Origin: Pseudomonas sp. CC120222-01a | GTDB lineage: Bacteria; Pseudomonadota; Gammaproteobacteria; Pseudomonadales; Pseudomonadaceae | Length of the DNA: 64,000 nucleotides | Assembly: GCF_003097235.1 (NCBI RefSeq) | Contig: NZ_QEQQ01000001.1 | Location: forward strand, 310,001 to 374,000 | Direction: 5' to 3' | Notes under the pieces: generated by a model | The model's input: only the letters and a program-made list of their open reading frames with translations | Database searches by the model: none | Told to the model about the DNA's origin: nothing | Shown here: positions 1 through 7,427 of the stretch, piece after piece | Numbering within the stretch: position 1 is the stretch's first letter | Layout: each line of letters starts with the position of its first letter | Program-made: the position numbers and the translations under genes

Positions 1-1
1 G

Positions 2-244
2 CTGGCCGGGCAGTACGACGAGTGGATCATCGATGGGCTGGATGATCTGGCGGAGTGTTCGCTGGCGGCGCAGCAGCGCTTCGTCAACCTGGTGGACGTG
101 CTGTATGACCAGGATCGGCAGGTGACCGTGATCGGCAAGCGGCCACTGGAAGAAAGCCTCGGCGGGCCGCTGGCTGACCTGATGCGGACACGGAGCCGAT
201 TAGGGCAACTGCATCAGGCTGGCCCCGAAAGTTTTATTGCCTGA
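2..244 (+). CDS. zapE: ZapE/AFG1-like ATPase, C-terminal end (partial)
   Basis: Only the last 80 codons are inside the window; the start lies upstream. The reading frame ends with a stop at 242-244. The tail contains FVNLVDVLYDQ, a VTVIGKRPLEE stretch and a final RTRSRLGQL segment, a C-terminal pattern I associate with the AFG1/ZapE family of P-loop ATPases (ZapE acts on FtsZ rings in E. coli). The Walker motifs are outside the window, so the call rests on the C-terminal pattern alone. A pseudomonad REP pair follows directly after the stop. Confidence 0.7.
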   Translation: MAGQYDEWIIDGLDDLAECSLAAQQRFVNLVDVLYDQDRQVTVIGKRPLEESLGGPLADLMRTRSRLGQLHQAGPESFIA

Positions 245-245
245 C

Positions 246-325
246 CCGGCCTCTTCGCGGCTAAAGCCGCTCCTACAGGGCTAGCGCTGTACCTGTGGGA
301 GCGGCTTTAGCCGCGAAGAAGCCGG
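246..325. repeat. REP pair (inverted, BIME-like)
   Basis: Two copies of a roughly 34-base palindromic unit face each other: the left arm starts CCGGCCTCTTCGCGG and the right arm ends CCGCGAAGAAGCCGG, each containing GGCTNNAGCC-type internal symmetry. It sits between the convergent ends of the ZapE-like gene and prpE. Closely related pairs occur at 14758, 18733 and 37795. REP units of this kind are typical extragenic elements of P. putida; they can act as transcript-end hairpins. Confidence 0.85.
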
Positions 326-339
326 AACAGGTCAACCTA

Positions 340-2229
340 TCAGCCAGCCCTGGGCAAATCCGCCAGCACCGCCTCGATCTCCCCCAGCACCGCCGGGTCA
401 TCCAAGGTCGAAGGCGGCACATACGCCTGCCCATCGGCAATCTTGCGCAGCACCGCCCGCAAAATTTTCCCCGAGCGGGTCTTGGGCAAACGCTTCACCA
501 GCCGCACCTGGTTGAAGCACGCCAGCGCGCCGATTTCCTCACGCACGCTGCCCACCAGCTCCACCAGCAGCTGTGCCTCGGCAATGCCCTCGCCATCCTT
601 GAGCACCACCAGCGCCAGCGGTACCTGGCCCTTGATCTCGTCATGCACACCGATCACCGCACACTCGGCCACCGCCGGGTGACGGGCGACCAGGTCTTCC
701 ATCTCACCGGTGGACAGCCGATGCCCGGAGACGTTTATCACGTCGTCGGTGCGGCCCATGATGTAGACAAAGCCATCCTCGTCCAGGTAACCGCCGTCAC
801 CGGTGTGGTAGTAGCCCGGGTAGGTTTGCAGGTATGCCTGCAGGTAGCGCTCGTGGTCGCCCCACAAGGTCTGGCTGCACCCCGGCGGCAGCGGCAGGGC
901 GATGACGATGGAGCCTTGCTGGTCAGGGCCCAGCAGATGCCCGTCATCATCCAGCACGCGCACGTGATAACCCGGCACCGCGCGGTTGCTCGATCCAGGC
1001 CGCGCCGCACTGCCCTCCAGCCCCACGCAAGGGGCGGTGACCGGCCAGCCAGTTTCGGTCTGCCACCAGTGGTCGTGTACCGGTTTGCCGGTGACCCGCT
1101 CCAGCCACTCATGGGTGCTGGAATCGAGTTTTTCCCCAGCCAGGAACAACTGGCGCAACGAGCTCAGGTCATGCTTGCGGATCCGTTCGCCATCCGGGTC
1201 TTCCTTGCGGATCGCACGCATGGCGGTCGGTGCGCAGAACAAGGCACTGACCTGGTACTGCTCGACCACCCGCCAGTACGCCGAGGCATCCGGCGTGCGG
1301 ATTGGCTTGCCCTCATACAACACCGTGGTGCAGCCGCTCATCAGCGGCCCGTAGACGATCAACGAATGGCCGACCACCCAGCCGACATCGGAGATGCCCC
1401 ACCACACATCCCCAGCCTGCATGCCGTAGATATGCCGCATCGCATAGCAAAGGGCGACCGCGTTGCCACCGTTTTCGCGGACGATACCCTTGGGTTTGCC
1501 GGTGGTGCCTGAGGTATACATGATGTACAGCGGGTCGCCGGCATCCAGCTCGACGGGCGCCACCGGCTCGGCACTGGCCAAGGCCTGCTGCCAGTCCAGG
1601 TCACGGCCTGCCTGCAGCTGCGCACGGGCTTGGGGCCGCTGCAGCACCAGCACATTGCGCGGTTGATGGCGGGCCACCTGCAGGGCGCGATCGACCAGCG
1701 GCTTGTACTCGATCACCCGGTCGAATTCCAGGCCACAGGACGCGGTAAGCAACAGCGTCGGCCGGGCATCGTCGATACGCAGCGCCAGCTCGTTGGCGGC
1801 AAAACCGCCGAACACCACCGAATGCACCGCGCCGATCCGCGCGCAGGCGAGCATGGCCATGGCCGCTTGGGGCACCATCGGCATGTAGATGATCACACCG
1901 TCGCCTTTGCCCACGCCCAGCTGCCGCAGCAGGCCGGCCAGGCGTGCCACTTCGTCGCGCAGTTGGTGGTAAGTGAAGGCCTGCTGCACACCGGTCACGG
2001 GGGAGTCGTAGATCAGCGCCAGCTGTTCCCCACGGCCCAGTTCGATCTGCCGATCCAGGGCCAGGTAGCAACTGTTCAGGCGGCCGTCGGCGAACCAGCG
2101 GTGAGTGCCGTCGGGGTTGTCCTGCAAGGTCAGCGAGGGTTTGCGGTACCAGGCCAGGGATTCGGCCTGTTCGGCCCAGAAGGCAGCAGGGTCGGCAATG
2201 GATTGGGCGTAGCTGTGCTGGTAGGTCAT
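340..2229 (-). CDS. prpE: Propionate--CoA ligase PrpE
   Basis: A 629-residue AMP-forming acyl-CoA synthetase. The adenylation motif YTSGTTGKPKG lies near residue 240, and the C-terminal KTRSGKILR near residue 585 carries the lysine that is commonly acylated for regulation. The N-terminal MTYQHSYAQSI and overall length fit PrpE better than acetyl-CoA synthetase (about 650 residues). It would supply propionyl-CoA to the methylcitrate genes 11 kb away (20931-13238). The open frame extends 20 codons upstream, but I chose the ATG at 2229 because the family N-terminus begins there. An A-rich Crc/Hfq-like motif lies 20 bases upstream. Transcription is divergent from the LysR gene at 2410. Confidence 0.88.
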   Translation of the reverse strand: MTYQHSYAQSIADPAAFWAEQAESLAWYRKPSLTLQDNPDGTHRWFADGRLNSCYLALDRQIELGRGEQLALIYDSPVTGVQQAFTYHQLRDEVARLAGLLRQLGVGKGDGVIIYMPMVPQAAMAMLACARIGAVHSVVFGGFAANELALRIDDARPTLLLTASCGLEFDRVIEYKPLVDRALQVARHQPRNVLVLQRPQARAQLQAGRDLDWQQALASAEPVAPVELDAGDPLYIMYTSGTTGKPKGIVRENGGNAVALCYAMRHIYGMQAGDVWWGISDVGWVVGHSLIVYGPLMSGCTTVLYEGKPIRTPDASAYWRVVEQYQVSALFCAPTAMRAIRKEDPDGERIRKHDLSSLRQLFLAGEKLDSSTHEWLERVTGKPVHDHWWQTETGWPVTAPCVGLEGSAARPGSSNRAVPGYHVRVLDDDGHLLGPDQQGSIVIALPLPPGCSQTLWGDHERYLQAYLQTYPGYYHTGDGGYLDEDGFVYIMGRTDDVINVSGHRLSTGEMEDLVARHPAVAECAVIGVHDEIKGQVPLALVVLKDGEGIAEAQLLVELVGSVREEIGALACFNQVRLVKRLPKTRSGKILRAVLRKIADGQAYVPPSTLDDPAVLGEIEAVLADLPRAG

Positions 2230-2248
2230 GTTGATGAAAACCCGGTAC

Positions 2249-2259
2249 TTGTTGTTATT
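2249..2259 (-). promoter_or_regulatory. Candidate Crc/Hfq catabolite-repression motif in the prpE leader
   Basis: On the minus strand the bases read AATAACAACAA, which satisfies the AANAANAA consensus in overlapping registers. It lies about 20 bases before the prpE start codon. In Pseudomonas, Hfq with Crc binds such motifs near start codons and blocks translation while preferred carbon sources are present. Function here is inferred from the motif and position only. Confidence 0.5.
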
Positions 2260-2324
2260 GAAGGGCGAATAGTGAGTATGGCCCGCCACACCGGGGCCGC
2301 CATGGGACTAAAGTCACAACGGAC

Positions 2325-2338
2325 CTGCAAATTTGCAG
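2325..2338. promoter_or_regulatory. Perfect 14-bp palindrome between prpE and the LysR gene
   Basis: CTGCAAATTTGCAG is a perfect palindrome in the 180-base divergent intergenic region between prpE and the LysR regulator. LysR proteins often bind AT-rich dyads upstream of their own gene and a divergent target, so this is the natural candidate operator. A TAGAAT hexamer at 2375-2380 could be the -10 of the LysR gene. Confidence 0.45.
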
Positions 2339-2409
2339 ACAAGGCAAAAATGCCCCACAACAGTGCAAAGCCTCTAGAATAGGCCGCCCTTCCCGCCACA
2401 GAGCAGCCC

Positions 2410-3276
2410 ATGGACATCGATCAGGCCCGAACCTTCCTGGAAATCGTGCGTTGCGGCAGCCTGGTCGCCGCCGCCGAACGCCTGTTCGTGTCGCAGACCG
2501 CCATCACCGCCCGTGTGCAACGTCTGGAGCAGCAACTGGGCTGCCAGCTGTTCGTGCGCAGCCGCAACGGCGCCAGCCTGACCAGTGACGGTGAGGCCTT
2601 CGTCAGCTACGCCAACCAGCTGGTGCAGACCTGGGAAGCGGCACGCCGCGACCTGCCACTGCCCGAAGGCTGCCAGCAGGTGCTGCATGTGGGCGCGGAA
2701 GTGAGCCTGGGCAACCCGATGTTGCTCGACTGGGTCGGCGCCCTGCACCGCGAACTGCCCAGCCATGCCATCCGCAGCGAGGTGAGCGATGGCGAGTCGC
2801 TGTTGCGCAAGGTGGAGATGGGCCTGCTCGACGCTGCACTGGTGTACCAGCCGACCTACGGCCCAGGGCTGCAGGTGGAGCAGTTGATGGAAGAGAAGCT
2901 GATCCGCGTGCGCCGGGTCGATCAACCCGAGCCTTACATCTACATCGACTGGGGCGAAGCCTTCCGCCGCCAGCATGACGCCGCCCTGCCCGACTGCGCG
3001 CGCCCGGCGCTGAGCTTCAACCTCGGGCCGTTGGCCCTGCAGTTCATCCTCGACCAGGGGGGGAGCGGGTATTTCCGTACCCGCGTGGTGCAGGCCTACC
3101 TGGAGAGCGGCGTGTTCGAGCGGGTGCCTCAAGCGCCGGAGTTCACCTACCCGACTTACCTGGTCTACCCGCGCAAGCGCGACAGCGAGGCGCTGCAGCA
3201 GGCCTTCGCAGTGCTGCGCCGGCTGGTGGCAGCCGGCGCCAGCGATTGGTCACAACGCTGGGACCCGGTTATCTGA
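2410..3276 (+). CDS. LysR-family transcriptional regulator
   Basis: A 288-residue LysR protein. Residues 1-60 form the winged helix-turn-helix (FLEIVRCGSLVAAAERLFVSQTAITARVQRLE); the rest is the periplasmic-binding-like effector domain. It is transcribed divergently from prpE, so prpE or a short-chain acid response is a plausible target, but no effector can be read from the sequence. Its 3' end overlaps the convergent HPP-CBS gene by 27 bases, so both share terminal DNA. I do not recognise the specific orthologue. Confidence 0.85.
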   Translation: MDIDQARTFLEIVRCGSLVAAAERLFVSQTAITARVQRLEQQLGCQLFVRSRNGASLTSDGEAFVSYANQLVQTWEAARRDLPLPEGCQQVLHVGAEVSLGNPMLLDWVGALHRELPSHAIRSEVSDGESLLRKVEMGLLDAALVYQPTYGPGLQVEQLMEEKLIRVRRVDQPEPYIYIDWGEAFRRQHDAALPDCARPALSFNLGPLALQFILDQGGSGYFRTRVVQAYLESGVFERVPQAPEFTYPTYLVYPRKRDSEALQQAFAVLRRLVAAGASDWSQRWDPVI

Positions 3277-4407
3277 GGCAGCGCTGGCAGCACTGAGCAA
3301 CTGGCGCTTGAGGCCGGCGATCAGGTCGGTCTGGGTGACCACGCCAACCAACTGCTCGCCGTCGAGTACCGGCAAGCAGTGCAAACCCTGCTCGCACAAA
3401 AGCGGGAGCAGGCGCTCCAGTGGGTGCTGGCTGCTGACGCTGACCACCCGCCGGCTCATCACCTGTTCCATGCGCACCGCCTTGCGGCCGAACAGGCCAC
3501 GCCAGCTGAACCGGCCGCGCTGCATGGCCGGGCCCACCAGGTCACTGAGGCTGACCATGCCCACCAGCTTGCCGTGATGCAACACCGGCAGGGTTTTCAG
3601 GTGGTGGTCGGCGAGCATTTTCCAGGCCTGTTCCAGGGTGGTGTCGGGCGTAGCGAACTGCACGTCGCGGGACATCACAGCTCCGGCAGAGATGCCGCCG
3701 AGGCTGCGCTGCAGCGCGTGCTGCTCGGTGGCGAGGATGATGCGCTCCAGCTCGTCGCGGGTGACGTCGACAACTTCGCCCAACTCTTCCAGGGCCTGAT
3801 CCAGGTCGGCACCACTGATGCCCACGCGCTCGCTGGGCAGCGGGTCGTGGGTGTGGTGCAAGTCCTTGCGCGGCGCCACGCCTTTCGGGTAGTGCACGCC
3901 GGTGAGGCGGTTGTAGACCACGGCCACGGCCACCAGGATCAATACGTTGAGCAACACCGGCTCAAGCAGGTGATCGCCCATGGCCGTCAGCCCAGGGTCG
4001 GCCAATACCGCGCTCACCGCCACACCACCACCGGGCGGGTGCAGGCAACGCAGCAGGCACATCACCAGGATCGAAATGCCCAGGGCCACGGCCGCCACCC
4101 ACAGTTCAGGGCCGAAGCCCTGGCGCATGGCCAGGCCGACCGCACCGGCCAGGGCATAACTGCCGAGTACCGGCCACGGCTGCGCCAAGGGCCCGGAATG
4201 CACGGCGAACACCAGCACCGCCGAAGCCGCCAACGGGCCGAGCAGGTGCAGGGCGATGCCCGGGCCATAGGCCAGGCTGGTCAGCCAGCCGGCGAGAAAC
4301 AGGCCAAGCAATGCGCCGATACCGGCACGCAACCATTGCTTGGGGGGGATATTCAGGGGCGCTGGCAACAGCCGCTGCAGACGACTTTCGGAACGCATGG
4401 CAGACAT
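3250..4407 (-). CDS. HPP family membrane protein with C-terminal tandem CBS domains
   Basis: 385 residues. Residues about 20-175 hold several hydrophobic helices with the HPP-family signature RCLHPPGGGVAVSAVL. The C-terminal half (about 235-375) contains two CBS modules (GAVMSRDVQFATPDTTLEQA and EQVMSRRVVSVSSQHPLERL), which usually bind adenosyl nucleotides. HPP proteins have been linked to nitrite transport in plants and cyanobacteria; the CBS fusion suggests nucleotide control of a membrane function. The substrate here is unknown. An in-frame ATG three codons later is an alternative start. A terminator and a structured element lie immediately upstream, and the end overlaps the LysR gene. 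Confidence 0.8.
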   Translation of the reverse strand: MSAMRSESRLQRLLPAPLNIPPKQWLRAGIGALLGLFLAGWLTSLAYGPGIALHLLGPLAASAVLVFAVHSGPLAQPWPVLGSYALAGAVGLAMRQGFGPELWVAAVALGISILVMCLLRCLHPPGGGVAVSAVLADPGLTAMGDHLLEPVLLNVLILVAVAVVYNRLTGVHYPKGVAPRKDLHHTHDPLPSERVGISGADLDQALEELGEVVDVTRDELERIILATEQHALQRSLGGISAGAVMSRDVQFATPDTTLEQAWKMLADHHLKTLPVLHHGKLVGMVSLSDLVGPAMQRGRFSWRGLFGRKAVRMEQVMSRRVVSVSSQHPLERLLPLLCEQGLHCLPVLDGEQLVGVVTQTDLIAGLKRQLLSAASAASDNRVPAL

Positions 4408-4427
4408 TTAAGTAATCGGGATCTGTA

Positions 4428-4471
4428 GTTTTTTTGATTAAAAAGAAAGCCCAGCCGAAGTGGCCTGGGCC
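4428..4471 (-). terminator. Rho-independent terminator upstream of the HPP-CBS gene
   Basis: On the minus strand a GCCCAG...CTGGGC hairpin (arms 4449-4454 and 4465-4470) is followed by TTTCTTTTT. It lies about 40 bases before the HPP gene start, so it would stop transcripts coming from the two-component operon or from the structured element just upstream. Confidence 0.75.
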
Positions 4472-4551
4472 TCGTATTGCGGATGCAATAGCACAAGGGG
4501 CTCCGTCCGTGGAGAGATGGAAACCGCAAGGTTTCGTGAGAGGGATTGTGC
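4472..4551 (-). ncRNA. Candidate structured RNA (small RNA or regulatory leader)
   Basis: Several nested hairpins are packed into 80 bases directly upstream of an intrinsic terminator. A 6-bp outer stem (4491-4496 with 4546-4551, GCACAA/TTGTGC) encloses a 4-bp hairpin (4501-4504/4511-4514) and a 6-bp hairpin (4520-4525/4530-4535). A further ATTGC/GCAAT hairpin sits at 4476-4489. On the minus strand the 4501 hairpin presents ACGGAC in its loop, similar to an RsmA/RsmE site. No open reading frame explains the conservation of symmetry. I do not recognise the RNA family; it could be an independent small RNA or the attenuator leader of the HPP gene. Confidence 0.45.
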
Positions 4552-4593
4552 CGGGTGGGGGGAGATAGGGCTAATTCAAAAAAATGCGGCTGT

Positions 4594-4612
4594 ACTGCAA
4601 TTTTTTTGCAGT
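4594..4612. promoter_or_regulatory. AT-rich dyad, possible operator
   Basis: ACTGCAA and TTGCAGT form a 7-bp inverted repeat separated by five T residues, about 45 bases upstream of the structured element on the minus strand. The arms resemble those of the palindrome at 2325-2338. It may be an operator for the structured RNA or part of the preceding operon's end. Confidence 0.3.
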
Positions 4613-4627
4613 GCTGATCTGTCCACG

Positions 4628-4662
4628 GGGGCCGCTTCGCGACCCTTTCGCGAAGCGGCCCC
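4628..4662 (-). terminator. Strong GC hairpin after the histidine kinase gene
   Basis: A perfect 15-bp stem (4628-4642 with 4648-4662, GGGGCCGCTTCGCGA) with a 5-base loop begins five bases beyond the kinase stop. There is no U-tract directly after it, so it may be a transcript-stabilising or REP-like hairpin rather than a classical terminator. Confidence 0.55.
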
Positions 4663-4666
4663 GGCG

Positions 4667-5986
4667 CTAGCGAGCCTTGCGCGGCAATTCAATGCTCACC
4701 CGCAACCCGCCGATCGGGCTCTGCAGCAGCGCCAGCTGCCCGCCCCACGCCTCGACGATGTCGCGCACGATCCCCAGCCCCAGCCCATGCCCATCGACCT
4801 GTTCATCCAGCCGCGAGCCGCGCCCCAGCACCTGCAGGCGCTGGTTTTCCGGAATGCCGGGGCCGTCATCATCGACCCACAACCAATAGCCCTCGGTCGC
4901 CTGCGCAATCCCCAGCCGCACTTCGCTGTCGGCCCACTTGCAGGCGTTGTCCAGCAGGTTGCCGAGCAGCTCCAGCACGTCTTCGCGATCCCACGGCAGC
5001 AGCAGGCCCGGCGCTACATCGTGCTCAAGCAGCAAGCCCTCGCCATGGATCATGCCCAAGGTCGCGAGCAAGCCCGGCAGCTCGGCATCACAGTCGAACT
5101 GCGCCCCCGGCAAGGCATCGCCCGTCAGGCGCGCGCGGTTCAGCTCACGGGCCAGGCGCTGCTGGATCTGCTCCAGCTGTTCACGCAGCTGCGCCTGTAC
5201 TTCGGGCAGGTCTTGCAAGCGCTCGCTGGACGCCAGGCTGAGCAGCACCGCCAGCGGTGTCTTCAGCGCGTGGCCGAGGTTGCCCAGGGCATTGCGCGAG
5301 CGGCGCAGGCTGTCTTCGGTATGACTGAGCAAGTGGTTGATCTGGTCCACCAGCGGCGCCAGCTCGCTGGGCACCTCGGCATCGAGCTGCGAACGCTGGC
5401 CCTGCTGCAACTGGGCGATCTGCTGGCGCGCACGCTCCAGCGGGCGCAGCGAGCGGGTGACGGTGATGCGTTGCAACACCAGCACGATCAGCAGCGCCAC
5501 CAGGCCCATGCCCAGGCCGATCTGCTGCAGACGCCGGAAACCATCACGCACTGGCGAGTAATCCTGCGCCACACTGATCGAGATGTCTTGGCCCAGGCGC
5601 CGGTAATCGGCGCGCAAGGCCAGCAGTTGCTGCCCTTCCGGACCCAGCTCGTGGCTGTCGGACAACCCCGGCGCGGCCGGCCTGGGCATGTCCAGGTCCC
5701 ACAGCGAGCGCGAGCGCCAGGTGCCCTGGTCGAAATCGATACGGAAGTAGTAACCCGAAAAAGGCCGCTGATAGGCAGCGGAAATACGCCGCTCATCCAG
5801 CTGCAGGCCATTCGGCCCGCGCACCAAGGCCACCAGCAGGTTCTCGCTTTCCTTGCGCAGGCCGTTTTCCAGGTAGCGCTGCAAGCCTGCCTCGAACAGC
5901 CACAGGGTCAGCTGCGCGAGCACCACCCCGACCACCACCAGCACGGCGACCAGGCCCAGGCTCAGGCGCGCCTGGATCGACTTCAT
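4667..5986 (-). CDS. Sensor histidine kinase of a PepSY-linked two-component system
   Basis: 439 residues with a classical architecture: TM1 about 10-30, a periplasmic sensor region to about 155, TM2 about 156-172, HAMP-like linker, dimerisation box [10 protein letters not shown] with phospho-acceptor His239, N box [13 protein letters not shown], and G boxes DDGPGIP and GHGLGLGIV. The GHALKTPL box is typical of PhoQ-like and related kinases. The ATG at 5986 overlaps the regulator stop codon by four bases, supporting translational coupling. Two PepSY proteins precede the regulator, an arrangement resembling the BqsRS/CarRS metal-responsive systems of P. aeruginosa; the RExxE iron motif was not seen in the periplasmic region. 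The signal is unknown. Confidence 0.85.
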   Translation of the reverse strand: MKSIQARLSLGLVAVLVVVGVVLAQLTLWLFEAGLQRYLENGLRKESENLLVALVRGPNGLQLDERRISAAYQRPFSGYYFRIDFDQGTWRSRSLWDLDMPRPAAPGLSDSHELGPEGQQLLALRADYRRLGQDISISVAQDYSPVRDGFRRLQQIGLGMGLVALLIVLVLQRITVTRSLRPLERARQQIAQLQQGQRSQLDAEVPSELAPLVDQINHLLSHTEDSLRRSRNALGNLGHALKTPLAVLLSLASSERLQDLPEVQAQLREQLEQIQQRLARELNRARLTGDALPGAQFDCDAELPGLLATLGMIHGEGLLLEHDVAPGLLLPWDREDVLELLGNLLDNACKWADSEVRLGIAQATEGYWLWVDDDGPGIPENQRLQVLGRGSRLDEQVDGHGLGLGIVRDIVEAWGGQLALLQSPIGGLRVSIELPRKAR

Positions 5987-6651
5987 CCGCTGCTCCCGGC
6001 ATAGATGTAGCCTTGTCCGCGGCGTGTCTCGATGACGCTGCGGCCAAGCTTGCGCCGCAGGTGGTTGACGTGCACCTCCAGCACATTGGAGTCGCGCTCG
6101 GTCTCGCCGTCGTAAAGGTGCTCGGCCAGGTGGCTCTTGGACAGGATCTGCTGCGGGTGCAGCATGAAGTAGCGCAACAGGCGGAACTCCGCAGCGGTGA
6201 GCTGGATGTCGACACCGTCGCGGCTTACGCACTGACGGCTTTCATCCAGGTGCAGGCCTGCAGCTTCCAGCGTGGGCTGGTTGGCCAGGCCGCGGGCACG
6301 GCGCAGCAGCGCCTGAATGCGCAGCTGCAGTTCCTCGGGGTGGAACGGCTTGCTCAGGTAATCGTCGGCCCCGGCTTTCAGGCCTTCGATCCGTTCAGCC
6401 CACGAGCCTCGCGCCGTGAGGATCAGCACCGGCGTCACCAGGCCGCCGGCACGCCACTGTGCCAGCACCTCCAGGCCCGGCACACCCGGCAGGCCGAGGT
6501 CGAGGATGATCAGGTCATACGGTTCGCTCTGGCCCTGGTACACCGCATCGCGGCCATCGGCCAGCCAGTCCACGGCATAGCCCTGGCGCTGCAGGCTGGT
6601 GGTCAGTTCGTCGGCCAGGGGCACGTTGTCTTCGACAAGCAGCAGGCGCAT
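5983..6651 (-). CDS. OmpR/PhoB-family response regulator
   Basis: 222 residues: receiver domain about 1-115 with phospho-acceptor Asp51 ([11 protein letters not shown]) and switch/lysine motif YLSKPF, followed by a winged-helix DNA-binding domain about 125-220 ([19 protein letters not shown]). I chose the ATG at 6651 because the receiver fold begins MRLLLVEDN; upstream in-frame residues belong to the preceding gene. It starts one base after the PepSY gene stop and overlaps the kinase start by four bases. The DNA target is not visible, though autoregulation of the whole PepSY operon is likely for this family. Confidence 0.88.
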   Translation of the reverse strand: MRLLLVEDNVPLADELTTSLQRQGYAVDWLADGRDAVYQGQSEPYDLIILDLGLPGVPGLEVLAQWRAGGLVTPVLILTARGSWAERIEGLKAGADDYLSKPFHPEELQLRIQALLRRARGLANQPTLEAAGLHLDESRQCVSRDGVDIQLTAAEFRLLRYFMLHPQQILSKSHLAEHLYDGETERDSNVLEVHVNHLRRKLGRSVIETRRGQGYIYAGSSG

Positions 6652-6652
6652 G

Positions 6653-6967
6653 TCAGTCGTCTTCCTCGTCTTTGAGCAGGGCACCGCTGCTGGCATCGAG
6701 CTTGATCTCGCGCACCACGCCTTCCTGGGTCAGCAGTTCGACTTCATATTCGTAGCGGCCGTCGTCTTCTTCCAGCTCGGCCTCCAGCAGGCGCGCCCCG
6801 GGGTAACGCCCCAGGGCGGTTTCCAGCAATTGCTCGAGCGGCAGGATGACGCCCTTCTGGCGCAGTTTCAGGGCTTCATCCTGGTCCAGGTCGCGGGCAA
6901 CGGCCAGGGAGCACACGGCCAGCAACGACAGCGCCAGGTATCGCGCCGGCCGGGGCAAGTGGATCAT
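6653..6967 (-). CDS. Secreted PepSY-domain protein (second of pair)
   Basis: 104 residues with an N-terminal signal peptide ending near LAVCSLAVA (residue 24), then a single PepSY-like domain: [26 protein letters not shown] followed by a [10 protein letters not shown] strand. The mature protein is small, acidic (ends LLKDEEDD) and presumably periplasmic. It overlaps the upstream PepSY gene by one base (TGATG) and precedes the regulator by one base, so it belongs to the same transcript. PepSY proteins are often peptidase inhibitors or sensor-associated accessory proteins; a role in modulating the kinase signal is an inference from context. Confidence 0.8.
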   Translation of the reverse strand: MIHLPRPARYLALSLLAVCSLAVARDLDQDEALKLRQKGVILPLEQLLETALGRYPGARLLEAELEEDDGRYEYEVELLTQEGVVREIKLDASSGALLKDEEDD

Positions 6968-7275
6968 CAGCTGTCCCGCTCGTCCTTCAGCACTTCACCG
7001 GTCTTGGCATCCAGGTCGACATCCCACTCGACGTTCTGCGTGTCGCGCAGTTCGACCTTGTAGATGTAGCGGCCGTATTCGTTTTCCAGCTCGGAATCTT
7101 TGACAGTGGCGCCTGGGTGCTTGGCCACGGCGGTGGCCTTGAGTTCATCCAGCGACTTGATGGTCTTGGCATTGACCAATTTGACCACTTCGTCAGGCTG
7201 GACGTCCTTGGCGAAAGCGGCATTGGCGCCCATGACGAGGGCAGCGGCGGTGAACAGGGCAGTCAAGGTTTTCAT
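6967..7275 (-). CDS. Secreted PepSY-domain protein (first gene of the operon)
   Basis: 102 residues with signal peptide cleavage likely after ANAAFA (residue 22). The mature part has one PepSY domain with KHPGATVKDSELENEYGRYIYKVEL and DLDAKTGEVLKDE. It is about half identical in pattern to its downstream neighbour, suggesting an old gene duplication. It is the first gene of the PepSY-PepSY-regulator-kinase operon; its start at 7275 faces the patatin-like gene across 152 bases containing both promoters. The acidic C-terminus could bind divalent cations. Confidence 0.8.
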   Translation of the reverse strand: MKTLTALFTAAALVMGANAAFAKDVQPDEVVKLVNAKTIKSLDELKATAVAKHPGATVKDSELENEYGRYIYKVELRDTQNVEWDVDLDAKTGEVLKDERDS

Positions 7276-7393
7276 GGTGGCTCTCCTGAGCGACGTTCAA
7301 GTTGTCTACGGGGTTAAGACTAACCAGCGGTCCTTAATTCAACCTGAAAACAGCTGGCGCCATGATAGCGCAGCTGCAAGGGTTTCAAGCCCC

Positions 7394-7399
7394 TATAAT
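7394..7399 (+). promoter_or_regulatory. Consensus -10 element for the patatin-like gene
   Basis: A perfect TATAAT lies 29 bases before the chosen start codon at 7428. No good -35 hexamer is visible at 16-18 bases upstream. The position supports the ATG at 7428, since the longer open frame beginning at 7362 would start before this promoter. Confidence 0.5.
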
Positions 7400-7427
7400 G
7401 ACCGCCTTGTCACCTGCGAGATCCGTC

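Noticed and set aside
5700..5986. RExxE iron-sensing motif in the kinase sensor domain
   Set aside because: Only the loosely similar RKESEN is present, so a BqsS-type Fe(II) sensor is not claimed.
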